Assembly (NCBI RefSeq): GCF_009734445.1
Contig: NZ_CP046457.1
Coordinates: 372,001-436,000 of the forward strand
Direction of reading: 5' to 3'
DNA from: Candidatus Syntrophocurvum alkaliphilum
GTDB taxonomy: Bacteria > Bacillota > Syntrophomonadia > Syntrophomonadales > Syntrophomonadaceae
Length of the DNA: 64,000 nucleotides
Within the stretch, counting starts at the first letter, position 1. The number at the start of each line of letters is the position of its first letter. The translations under genes and the position numbers were made by a program. The notes below the pieces were generated by a model, which did no database searches, was not told the origin of the DNA, and was given only the letters and a program-made list of their open reading frames with translations. Below, piece after piece: positions 1-8,880 of this stretch.

Positions 1-1515
1 GAGAGCCAAAAAGCCTTAATTGATGCAGTAATAGATATTAATAATAACAAAGAGGCTCACACATATCTTATAGACCTAGGACTTATTGATAGAGAAGATG
101 ATATAATAGTTCTTACTAGGGAAATACATAATAATGGGAAAAGCACAGCTAGGATAAACCGAAGAAGTGTTAATATTAAAACTTTAAAGGATTTATCATT
201 TTATTTAATCGATATGCACTTACAACACGATAACTTAAGAATCTTAAAACCTGAAAAATATCTTGAATTTGTTGATTCCTTTGCAGATAATAGTAATTTA
301 TTAAAAGAAATTAAACAAATATATCAAGAATTAAATACAAAGAAAAAAGAGTTAGCAAACCTAGTAGAAAGTGAAAAAGATAGATTACAAAAAATAGACT
401 TTTTAACATATCAAATAAATGAAATAGAAAATTTAAACTTAGAACCAAAAGAAGAAGAAGAACTAATCAAATTAAGAGATAGAATACAAAATAGTCAGCT
501 TCTATTAGAAAGTTCAGAAAAAATATTAAGTTTAATATATAGTGGAAACAATAACAATTCAGCCTATGATTTAATATCAGAAGGTGTTAATATATGTATG
601 AATCTTGAAAAAGAGCCTTTTTTCAAGGAATTAGCAAATGAAATGGAAGAAATCACCTACATTATACAGGATATGTCTACACGTATTGCTTCATTTAGAG
701 ATTCCCTAGATTTTGAACCTGATTCAATAGATCACATTGAAAATAGATTATATGAAATAAATAAGGTTAAAAGAAAATATGGGGAAGATATAAAAGGAGT
801 TTTATTACATTTGCAACAAGCAAAAGAAGAAAGGGAACAACTTTATAAAAGTAAGGAAACACAAGTTAATTTACAAGAAATAATAGAAAATTTAGAGGAT
901 AAATATAAAGAAATAGCACATAGTTTAACTCATAAAAGAAAAGAAGCGGCAGAAAATTTTGAAAAACAAGTATATAAAGAGCTCTATCAATTAAACATGC
1001 CTCATACTCAATTTAAGGTGGAAGTGATGCAAAAAGAATTTAGCTATACTGGTTGGGATGAAATTGAATTCCTTTTTTCAGCTAATCCTGGTGAAGCTTT
1101 GCAGCCAATATCTAGAGTAGCTTCGGGTGGAGAAATATCTAGATTCATTTTAGGATTGAAAAAAGCGGTAGCTGAATTTTATAATGTACCAACCTTAATT
1201 TTTGATGAGATTGATGTTGGCTTAGGTGGTGAAACGCTTAATATAATTGCGCAAAAATTAGCTGAATTTTCATCCACACATCAAGTCATATTAGTTACTC
1301 ATTCACCACAAATAGCAAGCTATTCAGATAATCATTATTTAATTCAAAAAGAAATTGTAAATAATACAACTAATACTACAGTTAAATTATTAAATGAAAA
1401 AGCAAAAGAATTAGAAATAAGCCGAATGTTAGGCGGAACAAAATCAAATACTACTTTAAAACACGCTCAAGAATTATTAAAAAAAGCAACAACTTTTAAA
1501 GAATCTCTCTTATAA
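1..1515 (+). CDS. recN: DNA repair protein RecN (5' end outside window)
   Basis: RecN is an SMC-like ATPase that acts at double-strand breaks. The reading frame is open from base 1 (it starts ESQKALIDAV), so the gene enters from the left and lacks its N-terminal Walker A region here. Visible parts are the RecN-type segment TREIHNNGKSTARINRRSVN (about residues 40-59 of the fragment), LIDMHLQHDN (the family's LVDIHGQH motif, with Leu for Gly), a long coiled coil, and the C-terminal ATPase lobe with signature VASGGEISRFILGLK and Walker B TLIFDEIDVGLGG followed by VTHSPQIAS. The first ATG inside (214) is not the start. In many Firmicutes recN lies just before spoIVB-spo0A, as here. Confidence 0.95.
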   Translation, partial: ESQKALIDAVIDINNNKEAHTYLIDLGLIDREDDIIVLTREIHNNGKSTARINRRSVNIKTLKDLSFYLIDMHLQHDNLRILKPEKYLEFVDSFADNSNLLKEIKQIYQELNTKKKELANLVESEKDRLQKIDFLTYQINEIENLNLEPKEEEELIKLRDRIQNSQLLLESSEKILSLIYSGNNNNSAYDLISEGVNICMNLEKEPFFKELANEMEEITYIIQDMSTRIASFRDSLDFEPDSIDHIENRLYEINKVKRKYGEDIKGVLLHLQQAKEEREQLYKSKETQVNLQEIIENLEDKYKEIAHSLTHKRKEAAENFEKQVYKELYQLNMPHTQFKVEVMQKEFSYTGWDEIEFLFSANPGEALQPISRVASGGEISRFILGLKKAVAEFYNVPTLIFDEIDVGLGGETLNIIAQKLAEFSSTHQVILVTHSPQIASYSDNHYLIQKEIVNNTTNTTVKLLNEKAKELEISRMLGGTKSNTTLKHAQELLKKATTFKESLL

Positions 1516-1534
1516 TTAGGGAGATTCTTTAATT
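1501..1534 (+). terminator. intrinsic terminator of recN
   Basis: Inverted repeat GAATCTC...GAGATTC followed by a short T-rich run. The recN stop codon lies in the loop, so the last codons form the 5' arm. Confidence 0.7.
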
Positions 1535-1622
1535 TATGTAAAAATCAACTCCCATAATTACGGTATATTCTCTTAATTTGAAGGGGAAAATAAAGCTAGT
1601 AATTATTTGGGAGTGACTAATA

Positions 1623-2957
1623 TTGAATAATAATAATAATAATATTCGTTCTGCTATAGGAATCTTACTAGCTTTTTTATTTTTATCTTTATGTTTTACA
1701 CCTCAAATGCAAACTCTTTTTACAATCCCTGGACATCAAAAATTGGTAGTGGGCGAAACTAGTTCAATTGACATTAGCCTGCCAAATACATTAGATGATA
1801 AATTGGAATTAGTAGTTGCTGGTTTACCATCAACTAGTGTTTTTGCAGCCCCCGAAGATCCTCCAGTAAAGGTTAACCGAAATGAATTTGGATATGAAAT
1901 AGTTGCATTAAGACCTGGTACTGTTGATGTTAAATTAAAATTATTAGGACATATTCCAATAAGATCAATAAAAGTAGAATCCGTACCAACTAGAAGAGTT
2001 GTTCCTGGTGGCCACTCTATAGGCGTAGCATTACAATCAAAAGGTATTATGGTTGTTGGTTATGCTCCTATTGATGAAAGAGATAAATTCTATCCAGCTA
2101 AGGATCAGGGAGTACAAATTGGAGATTTAATAATGGAAGTAAATGGTCAAAGCGTTTATACAGAAACTGATTTGGCTAAAATCATTGATAAAAGTTCAAA
2201 TAAAAAATTAACATTAAGTGTAAAGCGGAAAGATAAAATTATAGAAGTACCAATAGAACCAATATTCTGTTCCGAAACTCAAAGAAATAGAATAGGGTTA
2301 TTTGTAAGAGATGGTGTTGTAGGCGTGGGTACGCTTTCTTTTTGGGATCCACAAACTCACGGCTTTGCAGCTTTAGGCCATGTGATTATTGATGCAGATA
2401 CTAGGCAGGGTATTGATGTATTACAAGGTAAAATTATGAGTGCGTCAGTTCAAACAATTAAACCTGCTAGGCCTGGTAGACCTGGAGAAAAAATAGGTGT
2501 ATTTAATGAAGACGGACCAATAGAAGGTAATATTATAAAAAATTCTTATTTTGGTTTATATGGTACAACTGATAACGATGTTAAAAACTCTATTAGTGAA
2601 TATACTATGGAAGTTGGATATGCCCATCAAATAGAAGAAGGTAAAGCTGAAATATTAACAGTAGTTAATGGAGATGATATAGAGCGGTTTGAAATAGAGA
2701 TAGAAAGAGTTTATCCACAAAGACAAAATGGAAAGGGTATGATTATAAAGGTTACTGATCCAAGGCTTTTAAGTTTAACAGGTGGTATAGTTCAAGGTAT
2801 GAGTGGTAGTCCTATAATACAAAATTCAAGAATTGTAGGTGCTGTTACTCATGTATTTTTAAATGACCCTGAAAGAGGGTATGGTGTTTTTATGGACAAT
2901 ATGTTGTCAGAGATAGAAGATATTGGTCAAGCTGAACAAAAGATTTCGACAAATTGA
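1623..2957 (+). CDS. spoIVB: SpoIVB peptidase (sporulation signal protease)
   Basis: SpoIVB is a forespore-secreted serine protease that triggers pro-sigma-K processing at the SpoIVF complex. The 444-aa protein starts at TTG 1623 and has an Asn-rich N-terminus, one membrane/signal segment (about residues 11-30), a PDZ domain (about 155-200, with GVQIGDLIMEVNGQSVYTE) and the S55 peptidase domain. The catalytic histidine is probably in FAALGHVIIDADT and the catalytic serine in the motif GMSGSPI near the C-terminus. Its place just before spo0A matches Bacillus and clostridia. Upstream, GTATA at 1563 followed after 16 bases by GGGAAAATAA loosely resembles a sigma-F site; I treat that as weak. Confidence 0.95.
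   Translation: MNNNNNNIRSAIGILLAFLFLSLCFTPQMQTLFTIPGHQKLVVGETSSIDISLPNTLDDKLELVVAGLPSTSVFAAPEDPPVKVNRNEFGYEIVALRPGTVDVKLKLLGHIPIRSIKVESVPTRRVVPGGHSIGVALQSKGIMVVGYAPIDERDKFYPAKDQGVQIGDLIMEVNGQSVYTETDLAKIIDKSSNKKLTLSVKRKDKIIEVPIEPIFCSETQRNRIGLFVRDGVVGVGTLSFWDPQTHGFAALGHVIIDADTRQGIDVLQGKIMSASVQTIKPARPGRPGEKIGVFNEDGPIEGNIIKNSYFGLYGTTDNDVKNSISEYTMEVGYAHQIEEGKAEILTVVNGDDIERFEIEIERVYPQRQNGKGMIIKVTDPRLLSLTGGIVQGMSGSPIIQNSRIVGAVTHVFLNDPERGYGVFMDNMLSEIEDIGQAEQKISTN
2945..2951 (-). promoter_or_regulatory. Spo0A box (0A box), minus orientation
   Basis: TTCGACA is the exact reverse complement of the Spo0A core TGTCGAA. It lies at the end of spoIVB, about 240 bases before spo0A, where autoregulatory 0A boxes are known in B. 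subtilis. Binding is inferred. Confidence 0.5.
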
Positions 2958-3101
2958 TAAATTCTATTAAAACTGCTTAATACTATGTTATCCTTTAATT
3001 AGTAAGTAAAAATGGTATAATAAAATAAAAGAAAAACGACATTATAGTGTATCATCCTGACATAGTCTGCAATATATTGGGGTAATTTCAGTAAAAAAAA
3101 A

Positions 3102-3129
3102 GGAGGAAATAATTAGGCTACCGTCGAAT
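3102..3129 (+). promoter_or_regulatory. sigma-H-type promoter of spo0A
   Basis: GGAGGAAAT (3102-3110), 12 bases, then GTCGAAT (3123-3129) fits the sigma-H consensus RnAGGAwWW-N11/12-RnnGAAT at every defined position. The predicted start point lies roughly 50 bases before the spo0A ATG. The -10 element overlaps a near-0A-box (CGTCGAA), so Spo0A could also bind here. An earlier TATAAT-like stretch near 3016 may be a vegetative promoter. Confidence 0.65.
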
Positions 3130-3186
3130 CCGGTTAATTAATAACAGAAATAGTATTAAGAGAGGGAAGAGGGGGTCTAACCAAAT

Positions 3187-4002
3187 ATGTTTGATGAAAA
3201 CAATCAAATTAAAGTTCTAATAGCCGATGATAATAAGGAATTTTGCGGCATATTAAAAGATTATTTTACGAATGACTCAAGTTTCGATTTAGTAGAAGTT
3301 TGCAGTAATGGAATGGAGGTTTTAGATACATTAAGCAAGAGAGATGTTGAAGTTTTAATACTTGACCTTATAATGCCATATATGGATGGAATAGGAGTAC
3401 TAGAACAAATAAATGAGCTTGATATTGAAAAACCACCAAAAATTATTATATTAACTGCATTTGGTCAAGAAAATATTACACAAAAAGCTGTTCAATTAGG
3501 TGCAGATTATTATATACTAAAACCTTTTAATTTGCAGGTTTTAGGTGATAGAGTTAAACAGGTAGCTAGAGACATAAAACCAAAAACTTCTAAATCTTCT
3601 TCAACATCATCAGCAGATAATACAGTTCAACAAAACACACCAACACCAAAGAATTTAGAAGTTGAGGTTACAAAGGTTATTCACGAGATAGGTGTACCTG
3701 CTCATGTAAAAGGTTACCAATATTTAAGAGATGCGATAATGTTAGTAATAGAGGAAATAAACTATTTAGGTGCAGTAACAAAAGAACTTTATCCTACAAT
3801 AGCACAAAAATATGATACAACTCCTAGCAGAGTTGAAAGAGCAATTAGACATGCTATAGAGCTTGCTTGGGACAGGGGTGACCTTGAAAAGATAAATAAA
3901 TTTTTTGGTTATACTATAAGTGGTGAAAAAGGAAAACCTACAAATTCTGAATTTATAGCTATAATAGCTGATAAGCTAAGATTAGAAAATAAAGTTAGCT
4001 AA
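3187..4002 (+). CDS. spo0A: Spo0A, master regulator of sporulation
   Basis: Response regulator that, once phosphorylated by the phosphorelay or orphan kinases, starts sporulation. The 271-aa protein has a receiver domain (about 8-125) with acidic residues IADDN, the phospho-acceptor Asp in LILDLIMP, and the conserved Thr and Lys in ILTAFG and YILKPF. A Ser/Thr/Pro-rich linker (about 135-155) follows. The Spo0A_C DNA-binding domain covers about 155-265, with the recognition region [23 protein letters not shown] 3187 follows an AGAGGGGG-type ribosome site. It stands alone between a sigma-H-like promoter and a terminator. Confidence 0.98.
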   Translation: MFDENNQIKVLIADDNKEFCGILKDYFTNDSSFDLVEVCSNGMEVLDTLSKRDVEVLILDLIMPYMDGIGVLEQINELDIEKPPKIIILTAFGQENITQKAVQLGADYYILKPFNLQVLGDRVKQVARDIKPKTSKSSSTSSADNTVQQNTPTPKNLEVEVTKVIHEIGVPAHVKGYQYLRDAIMLVIEEINYLGAVTKELYPTIAQKYDTTPSRVERAIRHAIELAWDRGDLEKINKFFGYTISGEKGKPTNSEFIAIIADKLRLENKVS

Positions 4003-4021
4003 AAATTAATAAACAATGAAG

Positions 4022-4063
4022 AAAATACCTCTTATTGGAATTTTTAATAAGGGGTATTTTTTA
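4022..4063 (+). terminator. terminator of spo0A
   Basis: Long hairpin (AATACCTCTTATT pairing with AATAAGGGGTATT, one G-T mismatch) ending in TTTTTT. Confidence 0.85.
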
Positions 4064-4198
4064 ATGTAGTATATTGTATCTATCCTATAGTATTAGGGTT
4101 ATTATAGAGTTTTAAATTCATACTACTATGTGTTATTATAAATTGAATTATAGAAATCATTAAATATGTTGTTTTAGTTAATTAATCGGGGTGTTCTA

Positions 4199-5320
4199 AT
4201 GTATGTTAAAGGTAAAGCTAGGTTAGATAAAAGAACCAAAAATATAGTTACAAGATTACGAAAAAACGAAATAGCTATTATCAGTCATGATGATATTGAT
4301 GAAGTAGCGGCTAATTCTTTAATAGATATAAGACCTTCAGCAATAGTAAACACAGAACCTTCTATTACTGGACGATATCCAGCTAAGGGTGTATATAAAA
4401 TTTTGAAAGCAGGAATCCCTGTTTTAGATGAGGTAGGGGAAGAAATTTTTGAGAATGTTAAAGAAGGCAATCACATTGAGATTAGGATGGATAAGGTATT
4501 TCTTGGATCTAATTGCATTGCCAAAGGGCAAGAATTAATATTAGATGATGTAGAAAAAAAATTAAAAATAGCAAGCGAAAATATAAAAGAAGAGTTAGAT
4601 AACTTTGTGGATAATACATTAGAGTATGCAAAAAAAGAAAAAGAAATATTGCTTGGTAATATTAATGTTCCATATTTGGAAACAAATATGTTAAATAGGC
4701 ATGTTTTAGTAATCGTTAGAGGAAGTAGTTATAAAGAAGATTTAAAAGCAATTAATTCTTATATAAAGGAAGAAGATCCTGCAATTATTGCTGTTGATGG
4801 TGGAGCAGATGCGGCTTTAGAATTTGGGATAAAGCCTGATGTAATAGTGGGGGATATGGATAGTGTTTCTGATGAAGCATTAAAAAGTGGAGCTGAACTA
4901 ATTGTACATGCTTACTCTGATGGTAATGCTCCTGGATTAGAACGTTTACAAGAATTGGGTGTAGATTCTAAAGTGTTTTCAATGCCTGGTACAAGTGAAG
5001 ATATGGCTATGATATTAGCTTGGGAACATGGAGCTAGTCTTATTGTTGCTGTAGGAACTCATTCTAATATGATAGATTTTTTAGAAAAAGGCAGAAAAGG
5101 TATGGCAAGCACTTTTCTTGTCAGATTAAAGGTTGGATCTATATTAGTTGATGCTCGTGGTGTTAGCCAATTATACAAACAGAGTTTACATACCAAGTAC
5201 CTTATACAGCTTTTAGTTGCTGCATTAATACCTATTGCAATAATTTTATGGATTTCACCTTCTACCCAACCTTTTTTCAGATTAATTGCTTTACAGATAA
5301 AACTTTTGTTTAATATATAA
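4199..5320 (+). CDS. steA: SteA-like protein (thiamine-pyrophosphokinase fold, membrane-anchored)
   Basis: The 373-aa protein has a beta-rich N-terminal region (about 1-120), a thiamine-pyrophosphokinase-like core (about 165-315) with AVDGGADAALEFGIKPDVIV and GDMDSVSDEAL, and a C-terminal transmembrane segment (about 335-355). This matches SteA, which with SteB takes part in cell division/envelope assembly in Corynebacterium. The TPK-like DGG and GDMDS motifs remain, but a thiamine role is not expected in this family. The next gene (29 bases on) is SteB-like, which supports the pair. A conserved place after spo0A suggests a role in the sporulation or division envelope; that is inference. Confidence 0.8.
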   Translation: MYVKGKARLDKRTKNIVTRLRKNEIAIISHDDIDEVAANSLIDIRPSAIVNTEPSITGRYPAKGVYKILKAGIPVLDEVGEEIFENVKEGNHIEIRMDKVFLGSNCIAKGQELILDDVEKKLKIASENIKEELDNFVDNTLEYAKKEKEILLGNINVPYLETNMLNRHVLVIVRGSSYKEDLKAINSYIKEEDPAIIAVDGGADAALEFGIKPDVIVGDMDSVSDEALKSGAELIVHAYSDGNAPGLERLQELGVDSKVFSMPGTSEDMAMILAWEHGASLIVAVGTHSNMIDFLEKGRKGMASTFLVRLKVGSILVDARGVSQLYKQSLHTKYLIQLLVAALIPIAIILWISPSTQPFFRLIALQIKLLFNI

Positions 5321-5349
5321 ATATTTTTAATATGGTGGTGTAGCAAATT

Positions 5350-6240
5350 ATGATTGATCTAAGATACCATATTGCTTCATTAATAGGCATATTTTTAGCT
5401 TTAGGTTTAGGTATTTTAATAGGTAGTACAATCGTAAGTGATGATTTAATGGTAGATCAACAGTCTAAAATAATAGATAGACTAGAAGAACAGTTTTATT
5501 TACTAAGAGAGCGTGAAAAAGAATTGATTGCAGAAAATGAAATAAATAATAATATGATAAATCATTATGAAGGATTCAGTAAAACAATATTACCTGCAAT
5601 AGTAAAAGAGCGATTAAGTGGAAAAGAGGTAGCAATAGTTGTTACTGGAGGAAAAGAAATACCAGCTGATATGCTTAATACTTTGAATACTGCTGGTGTA
5701 GAAATTGTTTCTGAAACAATAATTTTACCTAACATAAATATGAATGATACTAATATACGTAAGAATATTACTGAATACTATGAATTAAGTGGAATTAAAA
5801 CAGCAGATGAACTACAAACAATTATAGCAGATAATATAGCTAGGATAATTGCTAGTGATGAATCTTGTACCAAAGTTATGCAAACGAATAAATTAGCAAA
5901 ATTTACTGAAACAAATAATAGGCCGATAAATAATGTGATTGTTTTAGGTGGTGCGGATGAAAATAGTAATTTTTTCCCACAGTCTATTGATCAAACTATA
6001 ATAAATATCCTTATATCAAAAGGGGTTAATGTATATGGTGTAGAGAGTTCTTGTGCAGAATATAGTTATATTAACGAATATCAAAAGTTAAATATCAGTA
6101 CAATTGATAATATAGATTTAAGTATAGGACAAATATCACTTATATTAGCAATGGAAGGTAAACCAGGTCACTATGGTATTAAGTCTACTGCTGATAAATT
6201 CATGCCTACTCTACCAATAGATAATATTGGGGGTCAGTAA
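5350..6240 (+). CDS. steB: SteB-like / MctB-family (copper transporter-annotated) membrane protein
   Basis: The 296-aa protein begins with the family hallmark MIDLRYHIASLIGIFLALGL, a single N-terminal membrane helix (about 8-27), then a coiled coil (about 38-75) and an extracytoplasmic alpha/beta domain with several Gly-rich turns. Such proteins are often annotated as copper transporter MctB (DUF3186), but one membrane pass does not suit a transporter. The partnership with SteA in actinobacteria and the adjacent steA here favour a structural division or envelope role. It is followed after 2 bases by a glycosyltransferase gene, so the four genes from 4199 to 7738 look like one unit. Confidence 0.75.
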   Translation: MIDLRYHIASLIGIFLALGLGILIGSTIVSDDLMVDQQSKIIDRLEEQFYLLREREKELIAENEINNNMINHYEGFSKTILPAIVKERLSGKEVAIVVTGGKEIPADMLNTLNTAGVEIVSETIILPNINMNDTNIRKNITEYYELSGIKTADELQTIIADNIARIIASDESCTKVMQTNKLAKFTETNNRPINNVIVLGGADENSNFFPQSIDQTIINILISKGVNVYGVESSCAEYSYINEYQKLNISTIDNIDLSIGQISLILAMEGKPGHYGIKSTADKFMPTLPIDNIGGQ

Positions 6241-6242
6241 GG

Positions 6243-6920
6243 ATGAAAACTATAACTGTTGTAATACCAGCATATAATGAACAAGATAAAATAATAGATA
6301 CAATAAGAACAATTAAACAGATAAATTATATAAACAAAATAATTGTGGTTAATGATGGATCTACTGATAAGACATCAGAACTAGCTAAAAATGAAAATGT
6401 AGAAGTTATTGACTTATATCCCAATAGAGGCAAAGGAGGAGCATTAAATGCTGTAATGCCACTAATAGATTCTGATATTGTAGTATTTTTAGATGCGGAT
6501 TTAGGGAAAACAGCTTACGAAGCACATAAAATAATAGAACCAGTTAATAAGGGTATTGCTGATTTATGTATAGCAGCATTTCCACCTCCTACTAAAAAAG
6601 GTGGCTTTGGTCTTGTTAAAGGAACTGCTGCGTGGATTATAAAAAAGGTTGGAGATATTGAAGTAAAAGCACCATTAAGCGGGCAACGTGCTATGACTAT
6701 AGATGTATTTAATAGTGTAGTGCCATTTAATGAAGGATATGGTGTTGAGTTAGGTATGAGTATAAGAGCTCTTTTAAATGGATATAAATTAATAGAAGTC
6801 CCCACATTAATGAAACATAATGAGACTGGAAGAGATTTAAACGGTTTTAGGCATCGAGGAAGGCAATTTATTGATGTAATTAAAGTTATAAACCATGAAA
6901 TAAGGAGGAAAAGGCTGTGA
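6243..6920 (+). CDS. family 2 glycosyltransferase
   Basis: A 225-aa GT-A glycosyltransferase. It starts ITVVIPAYNEQDKI, has the nucleotide-binding Asp in VVNDGSTDKT and the DXD motif in VVFLDADLGK, and lacks a C-terminal membrane domain. A short protein of this kind resembles dolichol-phosphate-mannose or glucosyl-phosphoglycerate synthase folds; the acceptor cannot be read from sequence. It overlaps the next gene (MraY-like) by 4 bases, suggesting the two act on the same lipid-linked sugar. The GT2-MraY pair beside SteA/SteB hints at an envelope glycan made during division or sporulation. Confidence 0.8.
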   Translation: MKTITVVIPAYNEQDKIIDTIRTIKQINYINKIIVVNDGSTDKTSELAKNENVEVIDLYPNRGKGGALNAVMPLIDSDIVVFLDADLGKTAYEAHKIIEPVNKGIADLCIAAFPPPTKKGGFGLVKGTAAWIIKKVGDIEVKAPLSGQRAMTIDVFNSVVPFNEGYGVELGMSIRALLNGYKLIEVPTLMKHNETGRDLNGFRHRGRQFIDVIKVINHEIRRKRL

Positions 6921-7738
6921 ATTTTCCGCTTATAGTCATTTTGGCTATAGTGTTTGGAATAGTACTAGAAGCAGTTTTGCTTTATTTTTTTATAAATATG
7001 CTTAAAGATACAGGCTGTGTGCGTAAAAATTATAAGGGTAAAGATATACCTGTAAGCTTAGGTATAACCTTTCCGATAATTTTTGTGTTAGCCTTTTTTA
7101 TTTACGCTCTTTTAAATTGGTACAATGATTTGTACCATTTATTTATCTTTGCAGTAATGTCTATTTGTTTTTTAGGCTTTATAGACGATATGTTAGGTCA
7201 AAGGGATACATTAGGATTTAAAGGTCATTTTGGCTCGTTGTTTAGAGGCAAGCTTACTACAGGTGGTTTGAAAGCTTTAGGTGGTGGTATGATTGCTTTA
7301 TTTACAGCTTGGTTTATATCACCCACATTTATTGATCTTATAATAAATACTATAATAATTGCTTTATTTACTAACTTACTGAATTTATTTGACTTACGAC
7401 CTGGTAGAGCAGTTAAGGCTTTTATTTTTTTCTTTATTATTATAGCATTGACAACGGCTGGAAACATTGAATGGCTAATTATAGCTCCATTAATTGGAGC
7501 AGTACTTATGTATTTTAATACTGATTTAAAAGCACATGCAATGATGGGTGATTCTGGTTCAAATGTATTAGGTTTTTCTTTAGGCTTTATTGTAGCAACT
7601 GGTGCTATATTACAAGTAAAAATAATTTTTTTAGTCTTTTTAATTGCTATACATATATATACGGAAAAATATTCACTAACTAAAACAATAGAAAAATATT
7701 CTATACTAAGATCTATAGATAATATGGGGAGGGGATAG
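6917..7738 (+). CDS. MraY/WecA-family phospho-sugar transferase-like membrane protein
   Basis: A 273-aa polytopic membrane protein, GTG start, overlapping the GT2 gene by 4 bases. Several transmembrane helices are clear. It retains FIDDMLGQRDTLGFKGH (family DD motif and following loop), NLLNLFDLRPGRA (normally NxxNxxDGxDGL) and MMGDSGSNVLGFSLG (normally GDxGS). These put it in the polyprenyl-phosphate GlcNAc/MurNAc-1-P transferase superfamily. The protein is shorter than MraY (about 320 aa), and the LFDLRPGRA variant differs from the usual NLxDGxDGL, so the substrate may differ. Related genes lie close to spo0A in other spore formers, from memory. Confidence 0.75.
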   Translation: MNFPLIVILAIVFGIVLEAVLLYFFINMLKDTGCVRKNYKGKDIPVSLGITFPIIFVLAFFIYALLNWYNDLYHLFIFAVMSICFLGFIDDMLGQRDTLGFKGHFGSLFRGKLTTGGLKALGGGMIALFTAWFISPTFIDLIINTIIIALFTNLLNLFDLRPGRAVKAFIFFFIIIALTTAGNIEWLIIAPLIGAVLMYFNTDLKAHAMMGDSGSNVLGFSLGFIVATGAILQVKIIFLVFLIAIHIYTEKYSLTKTIEKYSILRSIDNMGRG

Positions 7739-7739
7739 T

Positions 7740-8861
7740 TTGCTAAACAAAGATAGGTTAATAAAAACTTTTTTAGACTTAGTACAAATAGACTCAGTTT
7801 CTGGTAATGAAGCACAAGTAAAAGAATATATAAAAAACATTTTTGAAAAATTAGATGCACAAGTAATTGAAGATAATGCTGGTGAATTAACAGGTGGTAA
7901 TTGTGGTAACTTACTAATTCGAATACCAGGCAATTTAGATTTATCACCACTATTATTCTGTGCTCATATGGATACAGTAGAGCCAGGCAATGGTATTAAA
8001 GCAGTAATAGAAAATGAAGTAATAAAAAGTAAAGGTGAAACTATTCTTGGTTCTGATGATAAAGCTGCAATAGCTGCTTTAATTGAAGCTGTATATACAT
8101 TAAAAGAAAACAATGTAAAACATCCTCCTTTGGAATACTTGTTAACTGTTAGTGAAGAACAAGGATTATTAGGGGTTAAGGTTTTCGACTTTAGTAATAT
8201 CAAGGCAAAAATTGGATATACTTTAGATGCTGCTGGTAGACCAGGAACAATAATAGTGCAATCACCTTGTCAAAATGAAATAGAATACACTGTTTATGGA
8301 AAGACAGCCCATGCAGGAATAGCTCCAGAGGAAGGGATTAATGCTATTAAACTGGCTTCTATGGCTCTAGCTAAGATGCCCTCAGGTCGCATAGACGATG
8401 AAACAACTACTAACTTAGGAATAATAGAAGGTGGAAGAGCACGAAATATTGTTGCAGACCATTGTAAAATAAAAGGTGAAGCTAGAAGTTTAAACAAGAA
8501 AAAGTTAGATGAAATAACTAATACCTTAGAAAAGACCTTTAAAGATGAGGTTACTAAATATGGTGGAAAAGCTGAAGTAGATGTAAAATATCTTTACTCA
8601 CCTGTATCACTAGATAAAGATGAAACTGTTGTTAAATTAGCAATAAAAGCTTTTCAACAAATCGGAATAGATTATAAGCTAGAAAGCACAGGTGGAGGAA
8701 GTGATGCAAGTATTATTAATGGCAATAATATTCGTTGTGCTAACCTAGGAATAGGCATGAATGCTGTTCATACTACAGATGAATATATAACAATTGAAGA
8801 TCTTATTAAAGATGCCCAAATGACAATCTCAATAATTAAAGAATCAGTGAACTATTTATAA
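7740..8861 (+). CDS. M20 family metallopeptidase (PepT-like)
   Basis: A 373-aa zinc-dependent aminoacylase/peptidase, TTG start after GGGGAGGGG. Metal ligands are visible in LLFCAHMDTVEPG (His, Asp), GSDDKAAIAAL (bridging Asp), TVSEEQGLLGV (catalytic/metal Glu) and near the C-terminus in GMNAVHTTDEYI (His). The dimerisation insert covers about 185-290 with TVYGKTAHAGIAPEEGINAI. Length and motifs match the PepT-like M20 group, which cleaves small peptides. It starts one base after the MraY-like stop, so it is probably co-transcribed, but a functional link is not evident. Confidence 0.9.
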   Translation: MLNKDRLIKTFLDLVQIDSVSGNEAQVKEYIKNIFEKLDAQVIEDNAGELTGGNCGNLLIRIPGNLDLSPLLFCAHMDTVEPGNGIKAVIENEVIKSKGETILGSDDKAAIAALIEAVYTLKENNVKHPPLEYLLTVSEEQGLLGVKVFDFSNIKAKIGYTLDAAGRPGTIIVQSPCQNEIEYTVYGKTAHAGIAPEEGINAIKLASMALAKMPSGRIDDETTTNLGIIEGGRARNIVADHCKIKGEARSLNKKKLDEITNTLEKTFKDEVTKYGGKAEVDVKYLYSPVSLDKDETVVKLAIKAFQQIGIDYKLESTGGGSDASIINGNNIRCANLGIGMNAVHTTDEYITIEDLIKDAQMTISIIKESVNYL

Positions 8862-8880
8862 AACTAAAGGGGTAACACTT

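Noticed and set aside
7225-7950. Minus-strand frame of 241 codons
   Set aside because: Antisense to the MraY-like and M20 genes; composition mirrors the coding strand.
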